From contig NC_089491.1 in assembly GCF_036850765.1 (NCBI RefSeq), positions 186,971,520 through 187,035,519 on the forward strand: a stretch of 64,000 bases of DNA, given 5' to 3'. The number at the start of each line of letters is the position of its first letter. The first letter of the stretch is position 1. Source of the stretch: Saccopteryx bilineata. Its lineage: Eukaryota; Chordata; Mammalia; Chiroptera; Emballonuridae. The notes below the pieces were generated by a model. The model was not told the origin of the DNA, did no database searches, and was given only the letters and a program-made list of their open reading frames with translations. A program made the position numbers and the translations under genes. This document shows, piece by piece, positions 21,816-34,285 of the stretch.

Positions 21816-22152
21816 TGTTAGGCTTGCTCCTTAGTGTACCAGCTGCAAGCACTTTGATTAGTGCGTCAGCATGTGGCAGAGGCACGTGTGCATGGCCTGT
21901 ATAAGGCTATGGGTGCTTGCCTTTGAGAGAGGTGGGGGATTGCAGATGCACGGATTGCCTGCCCGCACTGTGAGGGGCCATTTTGCTGTTTGTTTGCCTG
22001 AGAGGCGGTTTCCCCTGCCTGTGTGCTTGTCCGCCATTGTGAGACTTTATTAAATGGAATGGCCCAACCCTTTACAGCTCCACAGTTTTTCTACCGTCTG
22101 CCCAAATCCAATGTGAACCTGCCTGGCCATGACGGTGGCCACCAGCATTACA
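21816..22152 (+). mobile_element. LTR of an endogenous retrovirus-like element, sense arm
   Basis: 337 bp running TGTTAGGCTTGC to CAGCATTACA. U3-like part holds GTATAAGGCT; TTATTAAATGG may serve as the polyadenylation signal. Class is not determined. The element is paired head-to-head with the arm at 21135-21500. Confidence 0.65.
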
Positions 22153-22361
22153 CCATCCCTGGAGAACTGTGAGAAGTTGGTTATGCCTTGATAATCAAAG
22201 GCTGCTGTTCCCTTAGCCAGCTGAATTCTGAGCACCAGTTCTCCCCTGGTGGGAAGGACACTATTTCAGAAAATAGCATATTGAACCATATCACACTCCC
22301 ACTGAAATAGCATGTTAATGGCACATCTAGCCAAATTACTATATCCTTAGATCATATAGGT

Positions 22362-22563
22362 TAGGGATCAGCACACTCTTTCTCTGAAGGGCCATGTTTG
22401 ATTTTGTGGGTCATTTGGTCTCTGTCACAACTACTGTTATTGTAGTGGGAAGCAACCATTGTCAACACAGAAATGAATGGGTATGGCTGTGCTCCAAGAA
22501 AATGTTATTTACCCAAACCGTAAGTGGACTGAATTTGGCCCATGGATAGTTTGCTAAACCCAG
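22362..22563 (+). mobile_element. hAT-Charlie MITE (MER1-like)
   Basis: Inverted termini TAGGGATCAGCACACTCTTT and, reversed, CTGGGTTTAGCAAACTATCC. The inner text GGTCTCTGTCACAACTACT and ATGGGTATGGCTGTGCTCC is typical of the MER1 group. The 8-bp flanks ATATAGGT (22354-22361) and ATATAAGT (22564-22571) match at 7 of 8. An old, non-coding mammalian DNA transposon. Confidence 0.8.
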
Positions 22564-22590
22564 ATATAAGTTAATAAAGAATTCTTTGTG

Positions 22591-22767
22591 CCTGGCCTGT
22601 GGTGGTTCAGTTGATAAAGTGGGAACCTAGAATGCTGAGGTTGTTGGTTCAAAACCCCAGGCTTGCTTGGTCAAGGAACATACAAGAAGCAACTACTACG
22701 AGTTGATGCTTCCTGCTACTTACCACTCCCCTTTCTTTCTCTCTTCTCTCTAAAATTAAAAAAAAAA
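22591..22767 (+). mobile_element. Bat SINE, short type C
   Basis: Head CCTGGCCTGTGGTGG, B box GGTTCAAAACCCC, GCTTGGTCAAGGAACATAC, then CT-rich stretch and A tail. Confidence 0.85.
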
Positions 22768-23994
22768 TTTTTTTTTTCTTCACGTAGATAATGCCTATTT
22801 GAAAAAGAATTATTTCTGAGTGACTTTAATTGGAATTGGGCCAATGGGCAGTGGGGAGCTGACTTTTGGACCAACCTATTCATCAGTTAGCTGTGTCTAC
22901 TATTGTCTAATATTTGGGGGCCATGGAATTTGACTGTTCTAATCTTACCAAGATCACATAGTGTGTGGGTGTGTGAAGGGAGCCGTAAGACATCTCCCAT
23001 CACAAATTTATATTCCTTTTCTTCTCTATGGGGAGATAGATATTAGTCACACTCATTCTCCCTTGTGTTTTCAACCACTTCTTTTATTTCCCAACACCAT
23101 TTAAAAAGTAATTCCTATGGCACTCTACATAAAATAAAGTATTCATTTGCTTTCTTATAGCATTATCTTTACTGTGTGCTGGGAAAACATATTAGATTTT
23201 TCTATACTGAAAAGCAAACACCCCTTTACCACTAGAGCAGCCTCTGCCATCCCAGCATTCATTCACAGGCACCCTCCTCCCTCTCTGGGTGCTCTCAGAG
23301 CATTCACCTTTGAAGTGAAGCAGGGCGGCCACTCCAGACCCTGTGCCCCTTCACACAGATGTCCCAAAGTGGAGGATCTAGTACAGCTTCTCAAATCCTC
23401 AAATGCAAAAGGACCATGGGTGTGGCTTGAGGACACACTGAGGAGCAAGACAGATTTGAGGGAAAAAAGCAAATAGTAAGACTTGGGCTCAGGAATAAGG
23501 CAAGCACAGGAAGGGACAATGAATAGATTAGCTCAGGAATAGAAGAGGCTCTCAGCCTTTGGAGACAGCGGGGGTCATAAAGGAGGGCATTAGTGTTCAA
23601 GTAGGCAGAAGCCACTAGTTCTCAAGCAGGAGATAAAAAATAGCACTTTAGGCAAGTGTCTTGCTGGTGATGTCCACGGTGGTTGGACCTAGAAGGCTGG
23701 ATCCGAGTGTGGCAGTCAAAATGGACAGTAAGGGGCAGGGTTCAAAATTATTCCATAGGAATTGGTAGTGATACTAATTTCATAAAAATTGGGAAGAAGT
23801 GACTCATTTAGAAAGATGATTTCAAGTGTCAGTTTGAAAAACTTCAGGTGTTTTCACGCTCATTGAATAAAATGATTTCTAAGAGAGTTCAGGTGAGATC
23901 AGGACTGCGTGTATTTTGTGTAGAGCTATGTATCTATACAGGTGATAACTGAACCAGGCAAGGAGTTTCCAGTGTTTTTTTGTTTTGTTCTGTT
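22768..23994. other. Intergenic, no gene seen
   Basis: No recognised repeat or coding sequence up to the LINE-1 3' end. Confidence 0.5.
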
Positions 23995-25797
23995 TTTGAC
24001 TTTTATTTTCTTTAAAAAAATTTTAAATTAATTTTAATTTATTGTGTTTACATGGATTCAAGTGTCCCACTGAATATAACTTCCTCACCCACCACCCCCA
24101 TGTCGCCCATCATACCCCCCTTGGCCCCCCTCCCCCTAACTGATTTTCCCCTTCTCTCTGGGATTTGCTGTCTTGTGGTCTGTATCTCTGTGTTATGTAT
24201 ATATAATTTCACTAATCCCTTCACCTTCTCATGATCCCATCCCTTCCCTCCGACAGCTGTCCCTTTGCTCCCTGTGACTCCGCCTCTGCCTCTATTCCAT
24301 TCCTCAATTCACTTTGTTCATTAGATTTCACATAAAAGTGAGATCATATGATATTTGTCTTTCTGTGCCTGGTTTATTTCAGTTAGCATGATAATCTCCA
24401 GGTCCATCCATTCCATCGCAAAAGGTAAGATTTCCTTCTTTATCATGGCCCCATAGTATTCCATTGTGTATATGTACCTCAGCTTTTTAATCCACTCGTC
24501 CACTGACAGACACTCAGGCTATTTTCAGGTCTTGGCTATTATTGTAAACAATGCTGCAATAAATGGGGGGTGCATTTCTTCTTTTGAATCAGTGATTTGG
24601 GATTCTTAGGATATATTCCTAAAAGTGGGATAGCTGGGTCAAAAGGCAGTTCAATTTTTAATTTTTTGAGGAATCTCCATACTGTTTTCCACAGTGGCTG
24701 CACCAGTCTGCATTCCCACCAGCAATGTAGGAGGGTTCCCTTTTCTCCACATCCTTGCTAGCACTTATTATGTGTTGTTTTGTTAATAAGCACCATTCTG
24801 ACTGGTGTGAGGTGGTATCTCATTGTGCTTTTAATTAACATTTCTTTGATTATTAATGACACTGAACATTTTTTCATATGCCTATTGTATGTCTATGGAC
24901 ACTGAGAAGTGTCTATTCAGTTCTTTTGCCCATTTTTTAATTGGGTTGTTTACCTACCTGGTGTTGAGTTTTAGAAGTTCTTTATAAATTTTGGTTATTA
25001 ACCCCTTATCAGATGTATTGGTGAATATGTTTGCCCACTGTGTGGGTTGTCTTTTTATTGAATATTTTGTTAATGGTATCTTCTGCTATGCAAAAGCTTT
25101 TTAGTTTGATGTAGTCCCATTTGTTCATCCTGTCCTTTATTTATTTCACTTGCCTGTGGAGATAAAACAGCAATATATTGCTACTAGAGATATTGGAGAA
25201 TTTACAGCCTATGTTTTCTTCCAAGATGTTTATGGTTTCACGACTTACATTTAAGTCTTTTATCCAATTTGAGTTTATTTTTGTCAATGGTGTAAGTTGG
25301 TAGTCTAGTTTTGTTTTGTTTTTTTGTTTTTTTTGCATATACCTGTCCAATTTTCCCAACACCATTTATTAAAGTGACTGTCTTTACTCCATTGTATGCT
25401 CTTACCTCCTTTGTCAAATATCAATTGACTATAAAGGCATGGGTTTATTTCTGGGTTCTCTGTTCTGTTCCATTAATCTGTATGCCTGTTTTTATGCCAG
25501 TACCAAGCTGTTTTGATTACTATGGCTTTGTAATATAACTTGATATCAGGAAGTGTGATACCTCCCACTTTATTCTTCATTTTCAAGATTACTAAGGCTA
25601 TTTGTGTTTCTTTTGGTTTCATATAAATTTTTGGAATATTTTTTCTATATCTTTGAAGTATGCCATTGGTATTTTAATAGGAATTGCATTGAATTTATAG
25701 ATTGCTTTGGGTAATATAGACATTTTAATGATGTTTGTTCTTCCTATCCATAAACACAGTATATGCTTCCACTTGTTTGTATCTTCCTTGATTTCTC

Positions 25798-26165
25798 TTT
25801 GTGTGTGTGTGTGTGTATGTGTGTGTGTGTGTATGTGTGTGTGTGTGTGGTGACAGAGACAGAGAGAGTCAGTGAGAGGGACAGGTAGGGACAGATAGAT
25901 AGAAAGGGAGAGAGATGAGAAACATCAATTCTTTGTTGCAGCTCCTTAGTTGTTCATTGATTGCTTTCTCATATATATGTGCCTTGACTGAGGGGCTACA
26001 GCAGACAGAGTGATCCCTTGCTGGAGCCAGTGACTTGGGCTCAAGCTGGTGAGCCTTGCTCAAACCAGATAGGCCCATGCTCAAGATGGCGACCTCAGGG
26101 TCTCAAACCTGGGTCCTCCATATCCCATTACGATGCTCTATCCACTGTGCCACTGCCTGGTCAGG
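25798..26165 (-). mobile_element. Bat SINE type B nested in LINE-1, with GT-repeat tail
   Basis: Antisense copy; a (GT)n/(GTAT) tract (25798-25850) stands where the usual A/T tail would be. Body AGAGATGAGAAACATCAATTC, reversed head CACTGCCTGGTCAGG. The 19-nt target duplication at 25778-25796 and 26166-26184 has one mismatch and lies in L1 ORF2. Confidence 0.9.
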
Positions 26166-27891
26166 TGTATCTTTCTTGATTTCTTTTTACAATGTCTTAT
26201 TATTTTCTGAGTACAAATCTTTTACCTCCTTGGCTAAATTTACTAATAGGTACTTTATTTTTTGTTGTTGCAATAGTGAAGGGAATTGTTTTCTTAATTT
26301 CTCTTTCAGACAGTTTATTGTTGGTGTATAAAAATGTCAGTGATTGCTGAATATTAATTTTATACCTTGCTGACTTGTCAAATACATTTACCAGGTCTAG
26401 CAAATAATGATAGTTTTCTTCTTCTTTTCCAATTTGGATGCCTTTTATTTCTTCTTGTCTGATTGCTGTGGCTAGGACTTCCAGAACTATGTTGAATAAG
26501 AGTGGTGAAAGGGGGCTTCCCTTTCTTGTTCCTGATCTTAAGGGGATTGCTTTTAATTTTTGCCCATTGAGTATGATGTTGGCTGTGGGTTTGTTATAGA
26601 TGGCCTTTATTATGTTGAGTTATGTTCCCTGTATTTCCACTTTGCTGAGAGTTTTGATCATAAATGGGTGCTGGATTTTATCAAATGTTTTTTCTGCATC
26701 TATTGATATTATCATGTGATTTTTAACCTCCCTTTTCTTTATGTGATGCATCACGTTTATTGATATGCAAATATTGTACCAGCCTTGCCTCCCCAGAATA
26801 AATTCCACTTGATCATGATGTATGACTTCTTTCATGTATTGCTGGATCTGGTTTGCTAATATTTTGTTCAGAATTTTAGCATCTAATTCCATCAGGAATT
26901 TTGGCCTATAGTTTTCTTTCTTTGTAGTGTCTTTACCTGGTTGTGGAATGAGGATCATGCTTGCCTCATAAAAGGAGCTTGGAAGGCTTCCCTTCTCTTG
27001 AATTTTTTGAAATAGCTTGAGAAAGATAGGAGTTACTTCTTCTTTGAATATTTGGTAATATTTGCCTGTGAAATCGTCAGTCCAGGACTTTTGTTTGTGT
27101 GGCATTTTTTGATAACTGTTCAGTTTCACTTGTTGTAATAAGTTTGTTTAGGTTTTCTGATTCTTCCAGATTCAGTTTTAGCAGATTTTATGTTTCTAGG
27201 AATTTATCCATTTCACCTAGGCTGTCCAATTTTTTGGCATACAGATCTTCATAATATTTTCTTATAATCCTTTGTATTTCTGTGGTGTCAATTGTTACTT
27301 CTCCACTCATTTATTTATTTGAGTCCTCTCTCTTTTTCTTGATGAGTCTGGTTCATCAATCTTGTTTACCTTTTCAAAGAACCAGCTCTTGGTTTCATTG
27401 ATCTTTTGTATTTTTTTAAGCCTCTGTGTCATTTATTTCTGCTCTGATCTTTATTATTTCCTTCCTTCTACTTCCTCTGGACTTTATTTGTTGTTCTTTT
27501 TCTAGTTCTTTTAGATGCAGGGTTAAGTTATTTATTAGAGCGTTTTCTTCTTAAGGTATGCCTGTAATGCTATGAACTTGCCTCTCAGGACTGCTTTTGC
27601 TGTGTCCCATAAATTTTGAGTTGTATGTTTATTTTTATTTGTGTCAAGGAAATGTTTTATTTCTTCCTTGATTTTGTTGTTAACCTATTATTTAATAACA
27701 TGCTATTTAACCTCCAACTGTTTAAATGTTTTTCAGTTTTTCTATTGTAGTTGATTTCTAGTTTCATGCTATTGTGATAAGAGAAGATGCTTGATATGAT
27801 TTTAATTTTCTTAAATTTATTGAGACTTGTTTTGTGTTGTAACATATGGTCTATCCTAGAGAACGTACCATGAGCACTTGAAAAGAATGTA

Positions 27892-30413
27892 CTGTGGTAC
27901 CTTGAAATACAAGTTTAATTCATTCTGTAACTGAGCTCATAAGTCAGTCAACTTGTAAATCAAACAAATTTCTCCCATTTAAAATAACTGAAATAGATTT
28001 AATCCATTCCAGCCTTGTGAAACATCCCCAAACCATCATAAATTATGAAAAAAGATGTTTTTAATTAAGAAACATACATGTATACTTTACCAATGCATAA
28101 CAAAATACATGAAATAAAAGAAAAAGGTGTTATTTAGTACTGTATTCTTACCTTGGAGACAGACAAGTGCGGCTAACGGAGGTGAATGGTGAAGGAGGAG
28201 GGAAGGAGGAAGGGATGCAGGCACTGTAGACACGTAAACTAAAACCGCACTTTCTTAACACTAAATGCAAACTAAAACTGCATTTTATTTACAGTACTTT
28301 AAACAAAACTAAAACTGCACTTTCTCTACTTAAAATGAAACCACAAAAACTTAATTGTAAAAAAAATGCACTTTCTTAACTTTAAACTTAACCTAAGCTT
28401 AACATTACGAATTTTTAATTTAATCATCACCTGTTTTTGCCTTTTTGGCTGCACTTTTGGCACTTTCACTTGCAGACCTTTTGAATAAAAATCTATCCAA
28501 AGAGGATTGCTTTTGCCTGCTTTTTAAAATGTTATGGAAATGTAACAAACAAGTGTCATTAAAAAGTGCTGAAGCACAACCAGTTGAAACTTTTTCTGGG
28601 TGTTTCTTTTCAATGAAATTTGAAAGCTTCTCCCACATTGCCAGCATGTCTTTAATTTCATTTGTAGAAATCACTTCCTCCAACTCTACCTCTTCCTCAC
28701 TACTAATCTCTTGCAGAAGCTCCATATGTTGCATCATCTGTAGCTCCTTCAACTCCTCAATTGAGAGTTACTCCTCATGCTCATTTATGTCACCTTCATC
28801 TACCTCCAGACCCATCGACTTTCCGAGGGACACAATCTCCTCCAATGCTTCTATCTCGGTCTCTGTCTCTGGTTCGAATCCTTTGAAGTCCCTGTCAGGC
28901 CATAACTTTTTCCATGCCGAATTCAAGGTTCTTCTTGTAACCTCCTGCCATGCCAAGTCAATAATGCATAAACATATCACAATGTTGTAGTGATCTTTCC
29001 AAAACTCTCGAAGGTTTAGATTTGTATTCTCAGTCACCTCAAAGCAGCAGCAGAACAAGTGCTTTGTGTAAAGCTTTTTAAAGTTGGAAATGACCTGCTG
29101 ATCCATAGGCTGCAAGATTGAAGTCATGTTGGGTGGGAGGTAGAGGACTTTCATGAATTTGAACTCATCAAGAATGTCATCTTCAAGACCAGGTCGGTGG
29201 GCTTTTCAAGGATTAGTAATGCTTTCATCAGTTTATTTTCTTGAAGATATTTCTTCACTGCAGGACCAAAGACGAGATTTACCCATTCAATAAAAAACGG
29301 CCGTGTAACCCATGCCCTAGCATTGGCATGCCACATAACCTGCATTTTTTCTTTAAGAATTTTGTGAGTCTTAAAGGCTTGAGGATTTTTGGAATGATAC
29401 ACTAGCAGTGGCTTTACTTTACAGTCACCACTAGCATTTGCACACAATGGAAGGGTCAGATGGTACTTCATGGTTTTATGGCCTGGCAGCACCTTCTCCT
29501 CTGCTGTGATGAAAATCCTCGGGGCATTTTTTTCCAAAACAATTGTGTTTCATCAGTTGAACACTTGTTGAGGGATGGAGCCTTCCTTTGCCGTAAGTGG
29601 AGCAAAACATGCGATGTTTTCTTCAGCTGTCTTAACGTCAGCACTTGCAGCTTCACCATGCCTCACTGAGTGGATGCCAGATCTTTTCTTGAAATTTTCA
29701 AACCAACTGTGACTTTCCTTAAACGTATCTTCTGCTGCCTCTTTTGAGGTTGATGGTTCTTTTTTCTTCAAGTCACCGTAAATAGTACGTGCCTTTTTGC
29801 ATATTACAGTCTCCGTCACTGTATCTCCTGCCAGCTCTTTCTCTTTCACCCACACCAGCAGAAGCTTCTCCACTTCTTCATGGATATTTGCCCTTAATTG
29901 GGACAGAATTTTAGTTCCTTTCACTGGATTTGCACTTCTGATGGCATCCTTTTGTTTAAGGATGGTACAGATTGTAGATGTATTGCAGTCATACAGCCTT
30001 GCCAGTTCAATCACTCATACACCACGCTCATGTTTTTCTATTATTTCTTGCTTTACTTCTATCAACGTCATTCTCTTCTTCTTCTCACCACTGTCCTTTA
30101 CACTCACTTTCTTCAGCCGCATGATAACACACAAAAAAAGTTAGTAACAAATGCAAAAATGATGCAAGAACAAGTACAGTGCACAAGATTTGACTTGATT
30201 CTGCAGGTAACATGTGAGAAAGAACAAGATGCTGGTGTTGTGCTGCCGATACTGGACCTGTGTGCCAACATGCCAACTAGCAGCAGCTTCCAAAATCATG
30301 ACTCATATCTCGGAATTTTGCTCGGATCTCGGACAAAAATATGGATGGAGTCACAGCTTGTATCTTAAAAAAAAATTTGTATGTTGGTCTACTTGTATCT
30401 CAAGATACCACTG
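27892..30413 (-). mobile_element. Full-length Tigger/pogo DNA transposon inserted in LINE-1
   Basis: 2522 bp between inverted termini: CTGTGGTACCTTGAAATAC at the left, and CAGTGGTATCTTGAGATAC reading inward from the right. A TA dinucleotide flanks each end (27890-27891, 30414-30415). Deleting the element and one TA rejoins the L1 text AAGAATG-TA-TATTCTGCTGC exactly. Length, termini and TA target fit the Tigger branch of the pogo/Tc1-mariner superfamily. It encodes a decayed transposase on the minus strand. Confidence 0.92.
28420..30122 (-). pseudogene. Tigger (pogo) transposase, disrupted
   Basis: A start at 30122 opens MRLKKVSVKDSGEKKKR. A CENP-B-like DNA-binding region follows (IELARLYDCNTSTICTILKQ, then KARTIYGDL and SHSWFENFKKRSG). 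The DDE domain includes TDETQLFWKK, LPPNMTSILQPMDQQVIS and the C-terminal SLDRFLFKRS typical of Tigger. Breaks seen: a TGA near 30015 at a likely former CGA, a frame change near 29540, a second near 29190, and a stop near 28765. The second catalytic aspartate context reads LLILEKPTD in place of the usual LDNAP-like text. Not functional as read. Confidence 0.85.
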
Positions 30414-31031
30414 TATATTCTGCTGCTTTGGGGTGAAAGGTTCTGAACACATCAATTAAATTCAGTTGATCTAGTGTTTCATTTAAGGCTGTTGTTTCTT
30501 TGTTAATTTTCTGTCTGGAGGATCTATCCATTGATGTCAGTGGGGCATTAAAATCCCCTACTATTATAGTATTGCTGTTGATCTCACCCTTTATGCCCAT
30601 CAAAATCTGCTTACCTATTTAGGTGCTCCTACATTAGGTGCATAAATATTTACAATGGTTATATTCTCCGGTTGGATTGCTTCATCATTATGTAGTGACC
30701 TTCTTTATCCCTTACTATAGCCTTTGTTTTAAAGTCTATTTTGTCAGATATAAGTATTGCTACCCCAGCTTTTTTTTCATTTCTATTTGCATGAAATACG
30801 TTTTCCCATACCTTCACTTTCAGTCTGTGTATCTTTTGTTTTGAGGTGGGTCTCTTGTAGACAACATACATACGGGTCCTGTTTTCTTATCCATGCAGCT
30901 ACCCTATGTCTTTTGATTGGAGCATTTAATCCATTTACATTTAAGGTTATCACTGACATGTACTTATTTATTGCCATTTTATTCTTTAAATCTCCTTTCC
31001 TCTTTTTCTTGATTTTTAAAATTTGCTCTTA

Positions 31032-31937
31032 TAGCAGGTCCCTTAACATTTCTTGCAGTACTGATTTGGTTGCAATGAATTCCTTGAGGTTTTTTTTATA
31101 TGGGAAACTTTTTATTTCTCCTTCAATTTTAAACAATAGCCTTGCTGGATAAAGTAGTCTTGATTGTATGTTCATTTTGCATCACTTTGAATATTTTTGC
31201 CAGTCCCTTCTGGCCTCAGGTATTTCTGTTGAAAAGTCGGATGTCATCCTTATGGGGGCTCCTCTGTAGGTAATTAATTGCTTTTCTCTTGCAGCTTTTA
31301 GTATTCTTATTTGTCTCTTAACTTTGGCATTTTAATTATGATGTGTCTTGGTGTAGGTCTCCTTGGGTTCCTTTTTAATGGGACTCTCTGTGCTTCTTGA
31401 ACTTGTGTGACTTTTTCCGTCATCAATTTAGGAAAGTTTTCACCTATGATTTCTTCAATCAGGTTCTCTATCCCTTGTTCATTCTCTTCTCCTTCAGGAA
31501 CCCCTATGATACAGATGTTGTTTCTCTTCATATTGTCACAGAGCTCTCTTAGAGTTTCCTCAGTCATTTTGAACCTCTTTTTGTTTTGCTGCTCTACTTC
31601 TGTGCATGTTAATCTTGTCTTTTAAATCCCTAATTCGATCCTCTGCTTCATCCAGCCTGCTACTGATTCCTTCTAGTGCAGCCTTTATTTCTGATACTGT
31701 ATTTGTCATTTCTGAGTGGTTCTTTTTTATGATTTCAATGTCCTTTTTGATGCTTGCCATCTCTTTATTTAGGTGTTCATTATGTCCATCCATTGTTGCC
31801 CTAAGATCCTTGAGCATCCTAAAAATCATTATTTTAAATTCTGCATCTGGTAGTTTGGTTACTTCCATTTCATTTAATTCTTTTTCTGGGTATTTCTCTT
31901 GTTGATTCATTTGGGTCACATTTCTCTGTCTGCCCAT
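31032..31937 (-). pseudogene. LINE-1 ORF1 (RNA-binding protein), disrupted
   Basis: Begins MGRQRNVTQMNQQEKYPEKE near 31937. A heptad-rich coiled coil follows (31560-31850; SEMTNTVSEIKAALEGISS), then the RRM-like part (NNICIIGVPEGEE) and PRHIIIKMPK. The C-terminal part continues in another frame to about 31032. The two main blocks overlap in different frames at 31560-31567, showing a frameshift. Confidence 0.85.
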
Positions 31938-32450
31938 TTCTTCTGTGTATTAGGTACACTATCTGACTTTGAAATTTTTGTGGTATCTTTATGAAGAAGA
32001 TGGGCTCAGTGCTACTGACCTCCAGGCCACCTATTTTCCTTGTTATAGGAATGCTTCTGGAGGGCACTATTTTCCCTACTGTTTTCTGTGAGTATTGAAT
32101 GTAGTTGGTCCTTTCATGGGTATGGTTACTCCTGCAGGCTGGCTGGCTCTAAGGGTCAACCTTGATGATGTGTATTACACACTGTGCAATGTTTAACTTG
32201 TTGAGCATATTTATTCTCCACAGTGTCTGGTGCCTGCTAGACTCCACGTTTGGGTGTGCTGCTTGTGTATCTAGCTGAGCCTAGGGTTGTTGCTGTCTGC
32301 AACCCACTATCAGTTGTGTTGATTGTAGATCTTCTTAGGTTGGCATCAGCAGTTGCTTGTAACCCACTGTGGGCTACTTGTCTATAGCTACTGCTCTTTT
32401 CATTGTTTATGTCTGCATTTTCAATGCCTGGGTAATGTGGGAGGGGTCAT

Positions 32451-34285
32451 CCTATGTATAAGGATCAGCTTCCTCCTGCTTAGAGATGACAACTTGATTT
32501 TTATTTTCATAATGATCTTTGACTAAATTCTTTAATGTTTGACTGGAGAGAAACATTAGAACTAGTGTCACCTCTGACTCTGGCTGCTCAATGCACAGAC
32601 CTTCAGATGACACATCTCTACTAATTCTAGCTCTCCTAAATGAGGTAACCCATAAATTGTCTGAATTACCAGCTCTGGCAAGGTTGGGTTCTGCCAACTC
32701 ATTTTTGTTGCTCGGTCCTGCCTGTCTTGCCCACACCACACTAGCCACTGCATTGTTGATTGGTAAGCTTGCACTTAAGAGAACTGAATCAAACCCCTTA
32801 TAACCCTAAACAGGAATCATTTAAAGATGATATTACAACATTTAGGCATACATAAACACATAGATAGATATTTAGATGATGCATGCACTAAGTGAGACAT
32901 TATTTTGATGATAAAATCGGTATCAACTTATTTACCTGAAAAATGTCATAATTGTTTATCAGTTTTACCCACTAAATTCAATTTTTCAACCTTACCTTTG
33001 TAAGAAAGGCATAAATATTGAATATTATAGTGATCTCCAGTAGAGGAGAATGCAGTCATAAATAATTTAGTTTCTTTATGCTTCAGCTGCTTACCTGAAT
33101 TTCTTATGAAACAGCAACAAACACTGTGCTGTTGGGGAGTTGACATTATTACCCACTTCTTATTTAACAACAGAGTCATTAAAAGAGAGCAACGAGGCAC
33201 GCTGGCAGTGAGAAACTCATGGTTGTATTAAATACAGATTCCATATATAGAGATGCTGCGTGTTTGGTTTGGCTGAAGTGTATTCAAAAGCCACTGAGCA
33301 AGAGACTGACTTTGTTGTAGGTGAAGTCAACAATTTTTATTTCTGTTTTCCATAGTCAAGCAAATGAGTTGAACACAGCACATTTTAGATTTGTACATTT
33401 GGGGAAAACATGTAGAATTAGAATCATCATACTATGACACACATACCTTATGCTCTGGAACATTTCCTCACTGCTGTGGGAATGCTGCATGGGGAAATAG
33501 TCTACGAGTGAGTGATCCTGTGACATTCCAGTACAGTGCCAGGGTGGGTATGGGGAGAGTCCACACAGAAAGCACTGTACCTGAACCCCCAGTTATGTGA
33601 AAATGTATTCTATAACCTGTCTCTAGAACTTGTGGCACAGATGTCATAGTAACTTACCAAAGAGAATCCTCATTGCCAGGGAAGTTTTCCCGGAGCCTTG
33701 CAGAGATTATTTTTCTGATCTCATTGGAGGTGGGAGTGTCTCACTCCCTGTAAATGCCAAGTCTTTTCCTCTCTCTCCTGCAGAGGGGTGTGTTTGCACA
33801 GAACCCTACCCCCAGACATAAACATGGTAGAATGTATGCATTTCCTGGGAGGCCTTTACCAAAAATTCAGGCAAAGGGAGAATTCTTTCCATAAAACATT
33901 GTTTTTCTATACTCTGACATTTGTGTCTGCCAGACAAGATGTTTGCAATAAACTCTGTAAAACTCCAAATTTTGAGAAATCATTTGTAGGTGTTAAGACT
34001 GGAAATAGAAGAAATTAATGAAAAGAAGTTACCGATAATGTAAATAAAGTCTTCAGTAATGCTTGGCACATAGTATGTGCTCAATAAATATAAGTAGCTA
34101 TTATAATTTTATTAATTGTGAAGATTCATATTTAATCACAAATGGTAGCATGTATATACATATTCATAAACATATACACATATTTATGTATAAATGGGTA
34201 TATACAAACACAAAAGTGTTAAACTTTTCTAATTGCCGAAAATAACCCTTGCCTGTGAATTAATTGCTGTTTACTGGTTTGTTTT
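32451..34285. other. Intergenic, no gene seen
   Basis: Beyond the uncertain LINE-1 5' end. No recognised repeat except a MIR/L2-like scrap near 34060. No coding frame with supporting evidence. Confidence 0.5.
34055..34105 (+). mobile_element. MIR/L2 3'-end scrap
   Basis: AATGCTTGGCACATAGTATG followed by GCTCAATAAATATAAGTAG is the characteristic 3' terminal wording of MIR/L2 elements. Confidence 0.7.

Larger units (their letters stand above)
24321..30977 (-). pseudogene. LINE-1 ORF2 (endonuclease / reverse transcriptase), disrupted
   Basis: The N-terminal endonuclease begins near 30977 with SVITLNVNGLNAPIKRHR and CCLQETHLK. Reverse transcriptase text lies at 26620-27129 ([34 protein letters not shown]). 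The C-terminal end near 24321-24503 reads KEILPFAMEWMDLE and KDKYHMISLLCEI. The frame is broken by point mutations, one SINE and one DNA transposon, so no functional protein is expected. Confidence 0.85.
23995..32450 (-). mobile_element. Near full-length LINE-1, antisense, carrying nested SINE and Tigger
   Basis: Reading the minus strand from about 32450: 5' UTR-like DNA, ORF1 (31937 to about 31032), ORF2 (30977 to about 24321), then a 3' UTR reaching about 23995. Removing the SINE (25798-26165) and Tigger (27892-30413) leaves about 5.6 kb, close to a full L1. Both reading frames carry stops and shifts, so it is dead. The 5' boundary is uncertain and no target duplication was found. Confidence 0.85.

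Noticed and set aside
26620..27129. Functional reverse transcriptase gene
   Set aside because: LINE-1 ORF2 fragment with surrounding stops, interrupted by a SINE and a Tigger.
33440..33830. Possible small nuclear RNA-like text (ACTTACCAAAGAGAA, AGTTTTCCCGGAGCC)
   Set aside because: Compared with remembered U1, U4, U5, U11 and 7SK sequences; no sustained match or expected structure.
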